A stretch of DNA of 64,000 nucleotides, from contig NZ_PGGW01000060.1 of NCBI RefSeq assembly GCF_002794255.1, forward strand, positions 186,001 to 250,000. The letters are read 5' to 3'. This DNA comes from Streptomyces carminius (GTDB lineage: Bacteria; Actinomycetota; Actinomycetes; Streptomycetales; Streptomycetaceae). The position numbers and the translations under genes are program-made. The notes under the pieces were generated by a model. The model ran no database searches and was not told where the DNA came from. It saw only the letters and a list, made by a program, of their open reading frames with translations. This document shows positions 16,516 through 24,460 of the stretch, piece by piece (the first letter of the stretch is position 1; every line of letters begins with the position of its first letter).

Positions 16516-16521
16516 TAGATT
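16516..16521 (+). promoter_or_regulatory. -10 box of the AIM24 operon, leaderless transcript
   Basis: TAGATT sits 7 nt before GTG 16529, so transcription would begin at or within a base or two of the start codon. No Shine-Dalgarno is present. No clear -35 is visible, hinting at an activator or an alternative sigma factor. Confidence 0.5.
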
Positions 16522-16528
16522 GCGTCAT

Positions 16529-17167
16529 GTGGCTCAGTTCCGACTCCAAGGCAGCAAGGTGCTCGCCGTCGACCTGACCGGTGACACGGTCCGGGCGAAG
16601 AACGGCGCGATGGTCGCCTACGAGGGCCAGATGGCCTTCAAGAAGCTCTCCGGCGGCGGTGAGGGCCTGCGCGGCATGGTCACGCGCCGCCTCACCGGTG
16701 AGCAGATGGAGCTGATGGAGGTGAAGGGCCAGGGCACCTGCTACCTCGCCGACCGCGCCAGCGAGATCAGCCTGGTGGCGCTCAACGGCGAGAAGCTCCA
16801 GGTGGAGGCGAGCAACCTGCTCTGTGTGGACGGCTCGCTGCGCACCGGCACCACCTTCACCGGGACGCGCGGCGCGGCCCAGGGCAACGGCCTGTTCACC
16901 ACCACCGTCGAGGGGCACGGCACGGCGGCGCTGATGTCGGACGGCCCCGCGGTGGTGCTGCGCGTCACCCCGCAGTCCCCGCTCCAGGTGGACCCGGGGG
17001 CGTATGTGGCGCACACCGGGAACCTCCGGCAGCACTTCCAGTCCGGGGTGAACTTCCGGACGTTCATGGGCGAGGGTTCGGGCGAGTCCTTCCAGCTCCG
17101 CTTCGAGGGCGACGGGCTGGTCTACGTGCAGCCGAGCGAGCGGAACACCATCGGGGGTGACGTGTAG
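16529..17167 (+). CDS. AIM24-family protein 1
   Basis: A 212-residue soluble protein of the AIM24 (TPM/TerD-unrelated, DUF124) family. It starts VAQFRLQGSKVLAVDL; the in-frame TTG 9 bp upstream is less likely because a -10 box lies there. The family's beta-helix signatures are 'AKNGAMVAYEGQMAFKK', 'GQGTCYLADRASEISLV', 'VEASNLLCVDGSLRTGTTF' and 'LQVDPGAYVAHTGNL'. There is no signal peptide or membrane segment. The stop TAG overlaps the next gene's GTG by one base. It is the first of three consecutive, co-translated AIM24 paralogues. Yeast Aim24 is a mitochondrial inner-membrane protein; the bacterial role is unknown. Confidence 0.85.
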   Translation: MAQFRLQGSKVLAVDLTGDTVRAKNGAMVAYEGQMAFKKLSGGGEGLRGMVTRRLTGEQMELMEVKGQGTCYLADRASEISLVALNGEKLQVEASNLLCVDGSLRTGTTFTGTRGAAQGNGLFTTTVEGHGTAALMSDGPAVVLRVTPQSPLQVDPGAYVAHTGNLRQHFQSGVNFRTFMGEGSGESFQLRFEGDGLVYVQPSERNTIGGDV

Positions 17168-17817
17168 TGCCGTTCCGGGAGATCAGTTCCAAGATGATCG
17201 AGGCCCGGGTGGCGCCCGGGCAGCGGCTGTTCAGCCAGCGCGGCGCGATGATCGCGTACCAGGGCCAGGTCACCTTCACCCCCAACGCGCAGGGCGGCCA
17301 GGGCGGCATCGGCTCGATGATCGGGCGGCGGCTGGCGGGCGAGGCCGCCCCGCTGATGACCGTGGAGGGCGACGGCACGGTGCTCTTCGGCCACGGCGGC
17401 CACCACGTCGAGGTGATCGAGCTGGCCGGCGACACCCTCTGTGTGGAGGCCGACCGGCTGCTCGCCTTCGACGGGACACTGGAGCAGGGCACGATGTTCA
17501 TGGGCTCCCAGGGCGGGGTCATGGGCATGGTCCGCGGCCAGGTGACCGGGCAGGGCCTGTTCACCACCACCCTCAAGGGCCACGGCTCGGTGGCGGTGAT
17601 GGCGCACGGCGGGGTGATCCAGCTCCCCGTCACCCCGGGCAACCCCGTCCGGGTGGACCCGCAGGCGTACGTCGCCCACCACGGGAACGTGCAGAACAAG
17701 CTCTCCACCGCGCTCGGCTGGCGGGACATGGTCGGGCGCGGCTCGGGCGAGGCGTTCCAACTGGAGCTGTCCGGCCAGGGAATGGTGTTCGTGCAGGCGA
17801 GCGAGGAGAAACTGTGA
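17167..17817 (+). CDS. AIM24-family protein 2
   Basis: A 216-residue soluble paralogue of the gene before it. It shares the motif order 'QRGAMIAYQGQVTF', 'GDGTVLFGHGGHHVEVIEL', 'VEADRLLAFDGTLEQGTMF', 'GQGLFTTTLKGHGSVAVM' and 'VRVDPQAYVAHHGNV', with a Gly-rich insertion 'NAQGGQGGIGSMIG' near residue 40. The GTG start at 17167 shares a base with the preceding stop (TAGTG), and its own stop overlaps the third gene's start (GTGA). Sequence between copies has diverged a lot, so the triplet is old, not a recent duplication. Confidence 0.85.
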   Translation: MPFREISSKMIEARVAPGQRLFSQRGAMIAYQGQVTFTPNAQGGQGGIGSMIGRRLAGEAAPLMTVEGDGTVLFGHGGHHVEVIELAGDTLCVEADRLLAFDGTLEQGTMFMGSQGGVMGMVRGQVTGQGLFTTTLKGHGSVAVMAHGGVIQLPVTPGNPVRVDPQAYVAHHGNVQNKLSTALGWRDMVGRGSGEAFQLELSGQGMVFVQASEEKL

Positions 17818-18599
17818 ACGGTCCGGTCGTCCACGACGCCCACACCCTGCCGTCGAACGACAACGTCAACGCGTACACCTTCTGTGTGGACCTGCGGGGG
17901 CAGTGGTTCCTGCAGAAGGGGAAGATGATCGCCTACTACGGGCAGATCAGCTTCAACGGCATCGGCCACGGCCCGCTGGACCGCCTGGTCGCCACCAGCT
18001 TCCACTCCCCGCTGCACGCCTCGGACTGGGTGGTCGCCGAGGGCCAGGGCAGGATGCTGCTCGCCGACCGGGCGTTCGACGTGAACTCCTACGACCTTCA
18101 GGACGGCAACCTCACCATCCGCTCGGGCAACCTGCTGGCCTTCGAGCCGAGTCTGTCGCTGAAGCAGTCGATCATCCCCGGCTTCGTCACGCTGCTCGGG
18201 ACGGGGAAGTTCGTGGCTGCCTCCAACGGCGAGGTGCACTTCGTCGAGCCGCCGGTCCGGGTGGACCCGCAGGCGCTGGTGGGCTGGGCGGACTGCCCCT
18301 CGCCCTGCCACCACTACGACCACGGGTACATGCGCGGGGTCCTCGGCGGACTGCGGGCGGTCACCGGGTTCGGCGGGACCTCCGGCGAGGAGCACCAGTT
18401 CGACTTCGTCGGTACGGGCACGGTGCTGATCCAGTCCACCGAGGTGCTGATGGAGGAGCGGGCCACCGGTGCCGCCCCGAACGAGCCGGGCGTCCCCGGC
18501 GGCGGGCCGGGCGGAGGTCATGGCGGGGGTCATGGCGGGCAGCAGCTCCCGCAGCTTCCGGGACAGTTCGGGAGCATTCAGCGGCGCTTCGGTCTGTAG
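17814..18599 (+). CDS. AIM24-family protein 3, with Gly/His-rich tail
   Basis: A 261-residue protein and the longest of the three. It keeps 'QKGKMIAYYGQISF', 'GQGRMLLADRAFDVNSYDL', 'LTIRSGNLLAFEPSL' and 'VRVDPQALVGWADCPSPCHHY'. Two features are unique to this copy: a Cys/His cluster (WADCPSPCHHYDHGY) inside the domain, and a C-terminal tail with a GGGHGGGHGG segment followed by a Gln/Pro stretch. Both could bind metal such as zinc or nickel. The GTG start at 17814 overlaps the preceding stop. A zinc link would fit the absC-like gene next door, since AbsC in S. coelicolor has been tied to zinc-responsive control, but this is inference. Confidence 0.8.
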   Translation: MNGPVVHDAHTLPSNDNVNAYTFCVDLRGQWFLQKGKMIAYYGQISFNGIGHGPLDRLVATSFHSPLHASDWVVAEGQGRMLLADRAFDVNSYDLQDGNLTIRSGNLLAFEPSLSLKQSIIPGFVTLLGTGKFVAASNGEVHFVEPPVRVDPQALVGWADCPSPCHHYDHGYMRGVLGGLRAVTGFGGTSGEEHQFDFVGTGTVLIQSTEVLMEERATGAAPNEPGVPGGGPGGGHGGGHGGQQLPQLPGQFGSIQRRFGL

Positions 18600-18607
18600 T
18601 GGGTGGT

Positions 18608-18620
18608 TTACCGCCGGTAA
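18608..18620. promoter_or_regulatory. Inverted repeat upstream of the absC-like gene
   Basis: TTACCGCCGGTAA has 5-bp arms around GCC and lies 36 bp upstream of the -10 box (18656-18661), about the -35 to -50 zone. A MarR dimer site for autoregulation is the simplest reading. It begins 8 bp past the third AIM24 gene's stop. Confidence 0.5.
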
Positions 18621-18655
18621 GAGGCTCTCGGCAGGTCCGGCCGCGAAGGGCCGGA

Positions 18656-18661
18656 TAGAGT
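18656..18661 (+). promoter_or_regulatory. -10 box of the absC-like gene, leaderless transcript
   Basis: TAGAGT lies 8 nt before ATG 18670 with no Shine-Dalgarno between, so the mRNA probably starts at the ATG. No canonical -35 is present. Confidence 0.5.
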
Positions 18662-18669
18662 CCACCCTC

Positions 18670-19146
18670 ATGGACACCGACAAGGAACCCCGCTGGCTCA
18701 GCGAGGAGGAACAGCACGCCTGGCGCGTGCACCTCGATGTCAACAGGCTTCTGATGTACCAGCTGGAGCGGGATCTCCAGCCGTTCGGTCTGACCCTCAA
18801 CGACTACGAGATCCTGGTGAACCTCTCCGAGTCGGACGGCCGCCGGATGCGGATGAGCGATCTGGCCGCCGCCACCCGCCAGTCCAAGAGCCGCCTGTCC
18901 CATCAGATCACCCGCATGGAGAAGGCCGGGCTGGTGCGCCGGGAGAACTGCGAGTCCGACAAGCGCGGGCTGTTCGCGGTGCTCACCGATCGCGGCTGGC
19001 GGACGATGAGCGAGGTGGCGCCGCATCATGTCGCCTCGGTGCGGCGCCACTTCATCGATCTGCTCCCCCCGGAGGCGCTGGGCGGCCTGCACAAGGCGCT
19101 GACGCCCGTCGCCGAGCACCTGCGGTCGGTACGCGGCCGCGGCTGA
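18670..19146 (+). CDS. absC: MarR-family regulator, AbsC-like
   Basis: A 158-residue winged-helix dimeric regulator. The HTH is 'RMSDLAAATRQSKSRLSHQI' and the wing 'RRENCESDKRGLFAVLTDRG' carries the Asp and Arg that contact the DNA minor groove in MarR proteins. From memory, length, N-terminal 'SEEEQHAWR', and position among AIM24 and two-component genes match S. coelicolor AbsC (SCO5405), a pleiotropic regulator of antibiotic production and zinc-related genes such as the coelibactin cluster. The symbol is assigned on that resemblance, without alignment. It is preceded by the third AIM24 gene on the same strand and a candidate own promoter and operator. Confidence 0.72.
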   Translation: MDTDKEPRWLSEEEQHAWRVHLDVNRLLMYQLERDLQPFGLTLNDYEILVNLSESDGRRMRMSDLAAATRQSKSRLSHQITRMEKAGLVRRENCESDKRGLFAVLTDRGWRTMSEVAPHHVASVRRHFIDLLPPEALGGLHKALTPVAEHLRSVRGRG

Positions 19147-19326
19147 GCCGGCGACCCCCGCGTGTCGGCGGCCGGTGGTGGTGGATGATGGACCGGCCCG
19201 CTCAGTCTCCGTGACCGACGAGACCCGACGGGTCCGTGGCTGACGGTGTCTTTCCGGGGGAACGCGGCACCGGACGAGCGGGAGGGCCGTCCGCCGCCGG
19301 ATCCGCCCCAAGAGGTGACCACCGAC

Positions 19327-20169
19327 ATGAGTCAGCCCCCCGGCTGGCCCCCGCCGCCCCCCGACGGCCACGGCGCCCCCGGTTCCCCGGGCGGCCCCCC
19401 GCCGCAGAACCCGCCGCCGGCCGGCCCTCCGGCGTACCCCGCGGGCGGGCAGCCCGGCTACGCGTATCCGCCGCCCCAGCAGCCGCCGTACCAGCAGCCG
19501 CAGTCGCCGTACCAGCAGCCTCAGCAGCCCTACGGGCAGCCGGGCCCGTACGGCGCCTGGCCGCCACCGCCCCCGCCGGGCGGCGGAAGCTCAGGCGCGC
19601 GGGGCAAGGTGGCCCTCATCGTCGGCGGTGCCGTGGTGCTGCTCGCCCTCATCGGCGGCGGTACGTATCTGGCGGTCCGGGACGACGGGAACGACGGGAA
19701 ACAGCCCGCCGCCGGCACCTCCGTGAGCCCGGAGCCCACCGGCTCCTCCGCCTCCGACCCGGCCGCGGAGCCCTCGGCGGAGCCCGAGGCCACCGACGAC
19801 CCGCTCGCCGGGGACCCCACCGAGGACGCCGAGGACACCGAGGAGCCGGTCGGTCCGCCGCCCGCCGACCGCGGCGACTTCCTCGGGCAGTGGCAGGCCG
19901 ACGCCGGCCAGACCCTGACCATCGGCGCGAAGCTCGACAGCGGGGAGATGAAGGGCAAGAACTCCGCCATCTGGATCGACCCGGACGGCGAGGGCCTGTG
20001 CCTGGGCGTCGGCCAGAACCAGGGCGACGACTTCCGGCTGGCGGTCAGATGCGGGCGGGGCGAGGACGAGAAGTACCTCGCCGCCACCGCCACCAAGTCC
20101 CCGGACGGTGACAGCATCAGCCTGAAGTGGGACGAGGGTGGTACGGACGAACTCGCCTGGAACGGTTAG
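19327..20169 (+). CDS. Proline-rich single-pass membrane protein with extracellular domain
   Basis: A 280-residue protein of unknown function. Residues 1-85 are a Pro/Gln/Tyr/Gly-rich cytoplasmic region with 'PYQQPQ' repeats, one transmembrane helix follows (VALIVGGAVVLLALIGGGTYLAV, about 96-117), and then an acidic Thr/Ser/Pro/Glu linker to about 180. The last 90 or so residues are a small extracellular domain ('DFLGQWQADAGQTLTIGAKL' to 'DELAWNG') with two Cys ('EGLCLG', 'AVRCGRG') that may form a disulfide. ATG 19327 has AAGAGGTG about 10 nt upstream. The layout (proline-rich inside, folded domain outside) recalls Streptomyces sensor or tip-associated membrane proteins, but there is no catalytic motif. 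Confidence 0.75.
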   Translation: MSQPPGWPPPPPDGHGAPGSPGGPPPQNPPPAGPPAYPAGGQPGYAYPPPQQPPYQQPQSPYQQPQQPYGQPGPYGAWPPPPPPGGGSSGARGKVALIVGGAVVLLALIGGGTYLAVRDDGNDGKQPAAGTSVSPEPTGSSASDPAAEPSAEPEATDDPLAGDPTEDAEDTEEPVGPPPADRGDFLGQWQADAGQTLTIGAKLDSGEMKGKNSAIWIDPDGEGLCLGVGQNQGDDFRLAVRCGRGEDEKYLAATATKSPDGDSISLKWDEGGTDELAWNG

Positions 20170-20535
20170 CGCCCGTGCGAGCGGGGTCCGCCCGGAGGCG
20201 GGGCGCCCTGGTGCCGGAGTCGCCCCGCCGGAGGCGGGACCGGTGGCCCCTCCCCGGCGGGAGCGGCCGCGGGACGGCCGGAGCCGTACTGACCGGGCCC
20301 CTGCCCGGTGCCTGCCCGGTGGCCCGGCCGACGCGCCGCGGGGCGCCTCCCGGCGGCGGCAGGGGCGGCAGCGGACAGGGCGAACCGTCCGCGGCGCCGA
20401 CGCCCGGAAGGGCCGCGAGGTGCCCCGGTGGGCGCGTCCGTGCGGCGGGGGCACGGGTCGCGGGTAGCCGGGGCCCGTGCCCGGGCTCCCGGCCGCCCGC
20501 GGCACCGGGCCGGACCCTGAAGGCGCGGCGCGCCG
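20170..20535. other. 366-bp convergent intergenic region
   Basis: Lies between two convergent stops and is very G+C-rich. No frame shows coding bias or a ribosome site. Apart from the hairpin at its right end (20510-20546), I see only short GC-rich repeats. Confidence 0.5.
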
Positions 20536-20546
20536 TCAGGGTCCGG
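20510..20546. terminator. Hairpin overlapping the end of the sensor kinase gene
   Basis: 11-bp arms CCGGACCCTGA (20510-20520) and its mirror (20536-20546) enclose a second GGCGC/GCGCC stem with a mismatched pair. The right arm contains the kinase stop codon. It can end both the leftward kinase transcript and the rightward proline-rich gene. Confidence 0.6.
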
Positions 20547-22101
20547 CTACGGGCAGCCGCAGCGTGAACAGGGCGCCCCCCTCCCGGGCCCGGCCGACGG
20601 TCAGGGTGCCGCCGTGGCGGGTCGCCACGTCCCGGGCGATGGCCAGCCCCAGTCCGGCCCCGCCGTCGTCCCGGCTGCGCGCGTCGTCGAGCCGCACGAA
20701 CCGCTCGAAGACCCTCTCCCGTTCCGCCTCCGGGACGCCCGTGCCGTCGTCGGCGACCTCCAGCACCACCTGCCCGCCCTCGCGGCGCACGCCCACCCGG
20801 ACCCCGTGCTCCGCGTGGCGCTGCGCGTTGTCCAGGAGATTGCCCAGCACCCGGGCGAGCTGGCCGCGGGAGCCCGTCACCTCCGGGAGGGATCCTCGGT
20901 GCTCAGCTACGGTCACGGGGACCCGGTCCGCGGGGCGCTGCGCCAGTTCCTCCCGCAGCAGCGCGTCCAGCGCCACCCGCTTGTCCCCCGGCCGCTCCCC
21001 GGCGTCCAGCCGGGCCAGCAGCAGCAGGTCGGCGGCGAGGTCCTGCAGCCGTACGGTGTCGTGGACGGCGCCGTCGAGGTCGAGCAGCCGGGGGTGGGCC
21101 GCGGCCACCTCCAGCTGGGTGCGCAGGGAGGCGATCGGGCTGCGCAGTTCGTGCGAGGCGTCGGCGACGAAGCGGCGCTGCCGCTCGACGGCCGCCTGGA
21201 GGGCCGTCAGGGTCTCGTTGGTGGTCCGGGCCAGTCTCGCGATCTCGTCCCCGGTGGCGGGCTCGGGCACCCGCCGGGACAGGTCGGTGCCGGCCGCGAT
21301 GGCCGCCATCTCCCGCCGGATGCCCTCCACCGGCCGCAGCGCACCGCGGGTCACCAGCCAGGTGACCCCCCCGACCACGGCCAGCAGCACGGGCAGCCCG
21401 GTCAGCATGGCGTTGCCGACGGTGGACACCGCCTCCTCCTGCTCGGCGAGGGACGCGCCCGCGTAGACGGTGACGGGGACCCGGTCGCGGGTGACGCTCT
21501 GCACGGCGACCAGCCGGAAGTCCTGCAGTCCGGTCGCCCGGCCCTCCCGGAAGGTCACCTCGCCGTCGTCGTCGACGGGCAGGGGGACGGTCTCGGTGAC
21601 GCTGTTGCGGTCCACCTCGACGGGCTCCTCGGGCGGTGCGGTGGTGCCGGCGTCGCCGCCGCCGTCGTCGTCATCGCCGTCATCGCCGTCGTCGCCGTCG
21701 TCATCGCCGTCGTCATCGCCGGTCCGGCCCTCCGGGGAGGGCGTGGCGGGCGGCTGGCGCGGGCCGGAGTCCGCGGGCCGGTTGAAGTCGGCGACGGGAG
21801 CACGGCCGCGCAGCGGGCGGCTGGCGCCGAGTACCGTTCCGGCGGCGTCCACCACCTGTACCGGTTCGTCGTCCGCCAGCGCGTCCATCCCGGCCACCTC
21901 GTCCACCGGTACGTCGACGACCCCGGCGGCCACCTCGCGGGCGGTGGTCTCGGCATGCAGCCGGGCGTTCTCCGCGAGGCCGCCGCGCAACACCGCGACC
22001 ACCGCGAAGCCGGCCGCCACCAGTGCGACGGCCACCACGAGCGTGGCGCCGAGCGCGGCACGCGCCCGGACGGTGAGCCGGGTCAGGGACGGCCTAGGCA
22101 C
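20536..22101 (-). CDS. Sensor histidine kinase (OmpR-partner type) with Asp-rich extracellular loop
   Basis: A 521-residue inner-membrane kinase. TM1 is about 14-38 and TM2 about 232-252. Between them is a roughly 190-residue extracellular domain containing an unbroken run of Asp and Gly (about 128-150, from 'GRTGDDDGDDDG') that could bind cations. Then HAMP ('RGALRPVEGIRREMAAIAAG'), HisKA with the phospho-His in 'FVADASHELRSPIASL' (about H317), and HATPase with 'NLLDNAQRHAEHG', 'DDGTGVPEAERERVFERF' and 'GLGLAIARDVATRHGG'. The GTG start at 22101 overlaps the response-regulator end by 8 bp. The cognate regulator is upstream, and a secreted PepSY protein is divergent from it. Confidence 0.88.
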   Translation of the reverse strand: MPRPSLTRLTVRARAALGATLVVAVALVAAGFAVVAVLRGGLAENARLHAETTAREVAAGVVDVPVDEVAGMDALADDEPVQVVDAAGTVLGASRPLRGRAPVADFNRPADSGPRQPPATPSPEGRTGDDDGDDDGDDGDDGDDDDGGGDAGTTAPPEEPVEVDRNSVTETVPLPVDDDGEVTFREGRATGLQDFRLVAVQSVTRDRVPVTVYAGASLAEQEEAVSTVGNAMLTGLPVLLAVVGGVTWLVTRGALRPVEGIRREMAAIAAGTDLSRRVPEPATGDEIARLARTTNETLTALQAAVERQRRFVADASHELRSPIASLRTQLEVAAAHPRLLDLDGAVHDTVRLQDLAADLLLLARLDAGERPGDKRVALDALLREELAQRPADRVPVTVAEHRGSLPEVTGSRGQLARVLGNLLDNAQRHAEHGVRVGVRREGGQVVLEVADDGTGVPEAERERVFERFVRLDDARSRDDGGAGLGLAIARDVATRHGGTLTVGRAREGGALFTLRLPVAGP

Positions 22102-22759
22102 CGGCGCCCACCAGCCGGTACCCGGCACCGCGGACGGTGGCGACCGCGCCGGGGCCGAGCTTGCGGCGCAGCGCGCTGACGTACACCTCGACGATGTTGA
22201 CGTCTCCCTCATAGGCGAAGTCCCAGACGTGTTCGAGGATCTCCGACTTGGAGACCACCTCCCCCGCCCGCACCGCCAGGTACTCCAGTACCGCGAACTC
22301 CTTGGCGGTCAGTGCCACGTCCCGGCCTGCCACCGTCACCTGCCGCGTACCGGGATCCACGACCAGTTCTCCGACACGTACCACGGACGCCCCGCCGCGG
22401 GTGCGGCGGCGCAGCAGCGCGCGGACCCGGGCGAGCAGCACCACATAGGAGAACGGCTTGGTCAGGTAGTCGTCGGCGCCGGTATCGAGCCCCTCCGCCT
22501 CGTCGTACTCACCGTCCTTGGCGGTCAGCATCAGGATGGGCGTCTCGTCGCCCGCGGCGCGCAGCGCGGCGCAGACCCGGTAGCCGTTCATGCCCGGCAG
22601 CATGATGTCGAGGACGATCAGGTCGTACGGGCCCTCGGTCGCCCGGTGCAGCCCGTCGATCCCGTCGTGGGCCACGTCGACGGCGAAGCCCTCGGCCGTG
22701 AGCCCTCTGGCCAGCGACAGGGCGAGCCGCTTCTCGTCCTCCACGATCAGTACGCGCAC
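22094..22759 (-). CDS. OmpR-family response regulator
   Basis: A 221-residue DNA-binding regulator. The receiver domain (1-120) has acidic pocket D8/E9 region 'VEDEKR', phospho-acceptor D51 in 'IVLDIMLPGMNG', and 'DDYLTKPF' with the conserved Lys. The C-terminal winged helix (about 128-221) shows 'LTAKEFAVLEYLA', 'EILEHVWDF' and 'VEVYVSALRRKL'. It is the first gene of a leftward two-gene operon with the kinase. Upstream, facing the divergent PepSY gene, are spaced TTCAGG repeats suitable for an OmpR-type dimer, suggesting control of both directions. Confidence 0.9.
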   Translation of the reverse strand: MRVLIVEDEKRLALSLARGLTAEGFAVDVAHDGIDGLHRATEGPYDLIVLDIMLPGMNGYRVCAALRAAGDETPILMLTAKDGEYDEAEGLDTGADDYLTKPFSYVVLLARVRALLRRRTRGGASVVRVGELVVDPGTRQVTVAGRDVALTAKEFAVLEYLAVRAGEVVSKSEILEHVWDFAYEGDVNIVEVYVSALRRKLGPGAVATVRGAGYRLVGAGA

Positions 22760-22781
22760 GGCCCCAGCCTGACAGAACGTG

Positions 22782-22820
22782 CCTGAAGAGATCTTCAGGT
22801 GGTTTCAGGAAACCTTCAGC
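22782..22820. promoter_or_regulatory. Likely OmpR-type binding site in the regulator/PepSY divergent region
   Basis: CCTGAAGA-GA-TCTTCAGG (22782-22799) is a palindrome with 8-bp arms. Its right half starts a direct series TTCAGG (22794), TTCAGG (22804), TTCAGC (22815) at 10-11 bp steps, one helical turn, as OmpR-type regulators bind. It lies 23 bp from the regulator start and 62 bp from the PepSY start. Confidence 0.55.
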
Positions 22821-22881
22821 CGGCCCCTGCGACGGTGTCTCCCATCAGCCGCAGACCCCGCAGCCCGGGAGGAACCACCTC

Positions 22882-23382
22882 ATGAACCGCAAGCCGACCG
22901 TCAACCGCAAGCTGGTCATCGCCGCCGTCGCCACCGCCGCACTCGCCATCAGCGGGACCACTCTCGCCTTCGCCGGCGACGACACCTCGTCGGACGCCCT
23001 GGCAGCAGCTCTGCGGGCCGACGCCGACGACCGCGCCGACGACCGCGACGACGACCGCGACGACCAGGACGGCAGCCGCGACGACTCCGACGACCGGTGG
23101 GAACTGCGCGACGCGGAGGTGACGCTCCAGAAGGCGGTCGAGGCCGCGCTGAAGGCCGTGCCGGGCACGGCGGAGTCCGCAGAGCCGACCGATGACGGCG
23201 ACCGGCCGGCCTGGGAGATCGACATCCTGGGCGAGGACGGCAGGTGGCACGAGATCACGGTGGACGCGGGCAACGGCGGCATCCTCGACCGGGACGACGT
23301 CCAGGACGACCGGGACGACGACCGCGACGACCGCGACGACGACCGCGACGACCGCGACGACGACCGGGACGACGACCGCTGA
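22882..23382 (+). CDS. Secreted PepSY-domain protein with Asp/Arg repeats
   Basis: A 166-residue exported protein. A Sec signal spans about 1-31 (KLVIAAVATAALAISG, cleavage near 'LAFAG'). A first Asp/Arg-rich stretch follows, then a PepSY domain (about 75-145; 'LQKAVEAALKAVPGTAES', 'WEIDILGEDGRWHEITVDA', 'GGILDRDD'), then a tail of repeated DDRDD units. The start has GGGAGGAACC upstream. PepSY domains are small inhibitory or interaction modules, often next to OmpR-type systems. The gene is divergent from the two-component genes. Both this protein and the kinase sensor loop are Asp-rich, suggesting a shared ligand such as a metal ion or cationic molecule. Confidence 0.85.
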   Translation: MNRKPTVNRKLVIAAVATAALAISGTTLAFAGDDTSSDALAAALRADADDRADDRDDDRDDQDGSRDDSDDRWELRDAEVTLQKAVEAALKAVPGTAESAEPTDDGDRPAWEIDILGEDGRWHEITVDAGNGGILDRDDVQDDRDDDRDDRDDDRDDRDDDRDDDR

Positions 23383-23399
23383 CCGGCCGCCCCTCCGGG

Positions 23400-24359
23400 C
23401 TACTTCCCGGTCAGCCCGGTCACCAGCTCGTCGGCCGCCGCGTACGGGTCGAGCGTCCCGGCCGTGATCCGCTCGGCCAGCGCGTCCAGCCGCCGGTCGC
23501 CGTGCAGGTCGCCGATCCGCTCGCGCAGCGCGGTCACCGCGATGGTCTCCACCTCGCGGGCCGCGCGCGCCCGGCGGCGGGCGGCGAGCACGCCGTGCTC
23601 CGCCATCCAGGCGCGGTGCTTGTCCAGTGCCGCCACGACCTCGTCGACGCCCTCGCCGCGCGCGGCGACGGTCCTGACGATCGGCGGGCGCCAGTCGCCG
23701 GGCTTGCGGGCCTCGCCGAGGCCCAGCATGTGGTTCAGTTCCCGGGCGGTGGCGTCGGCGCCGTCCCGGTCGGCCTTGTTGACCACGTACACGTCGCCGA
23801 TCTCCAGGATCCCGGCCTTGGCGGCCTGGATGCCGTCGCCCATGCCGGGGGCGAGGAGGACCACACAGGTGTCGGCCTGCGAGGCGATCTCCACCTCGGA
23901 CTGGCCGACGCCGACCGTCTCCACCAGGACCACGTCGCAGCCCGCCGCGTCCAGTACGCGGATGGCCTGCGGGGCCGCCCAGGCCAGCCCGCCCAGGTGG
24001 CCGCGGGTGGCCATGGAGCGGATGTAGACGCCCGGGTCGCCGGCGTGCTCCGACATCCGCACCCGGTCGCCCAGCAGCGCGCCGCCGGAGAACGGCGAGG
24101 AGGGGTCCACGGCCAGCACGCCGACCCGCCGGCCGGCCTTGCGGTACGCGGTCACCAGCGCCGAGGTGGAGGTGGACTTGCCCACCCCCGGTGAGCCGGT
24201 CAGCCCGACGACGTAGGCGTTGCCGGTGAGCGGCGCCAGCGCCGCCATCACCTCGCGCAGGTGCGGGGAGGCTCCTTCCACCAGCGAGATCAGCCGGGCC
24301 ACGGCCCGGGGCCTGCCCTGCCGCGCCTGTTCCACCAGTCCGGCGACGTCCACCGCCAT
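23400..24359 (-). CDS. meaB: Methylmalonyl-CoA mutase-associated GTPase MeaB
   Basis: A 319-residue G3E-type GTPase that protects and reloads B12-dependent acyl-CoA mutases. Walker A is GSPGVGKST (about 55-63). Also visible are 'VLAVDPSSPFSGGALLGDRVRM', 'GVYIRSMATRGHLGGLA', 'VLVETVGVGQSE', 'TCVVLLAPGMGD' and the base-specificity motif 'NKAD'. Length and order match MeaB/ArgK. It is followed on the same strand (upstream 165 bp) by the thiolase gene. In this window its natural client is IcmA (10500-12200) or a methylmalonyl-CoA mutase elsewhere. A hairpin terminator between thiolase and meaB suggests they are transcribed separately. Confidence 0.93.
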   Translation of the reverse strand: MAVDVAGLVEQARQGRPRAVARLISLVEGASPHLREVMAALAPLTGNAYVVGLTGSPGVGKSTSTSALVTAYRKAGRRVGVLAVDPSSPFSGGALLGDRVRMSEHAGDPGVYIRSMATRGHLGGLAWAAPQAIRVLDAAGCDVVLVETVGVGQSEVEIASQADTCVVLLAPGMGDGIQAAKAGILEIGDVYVVNKADRDGADATARELNHMLGLGEARKPGDWRPPIVRTVAARGEGVDEVVAALDKHRAWMAEHGVLAARRRARAAREVETIAVTALRERIGDLHGDRRLDALAERITAGTLDPYAAADELVTGLTGK

Positions 24360-24460
24360 GCGTGCCGCTCCCTACGATCCGTCCATCGGCCGACCGGCCG
24401 ATCGTCCCATCCGCTCACCGGCCGCCGCCGTACCGCCCGTCTCCTCCGCGCCCACGGGCC

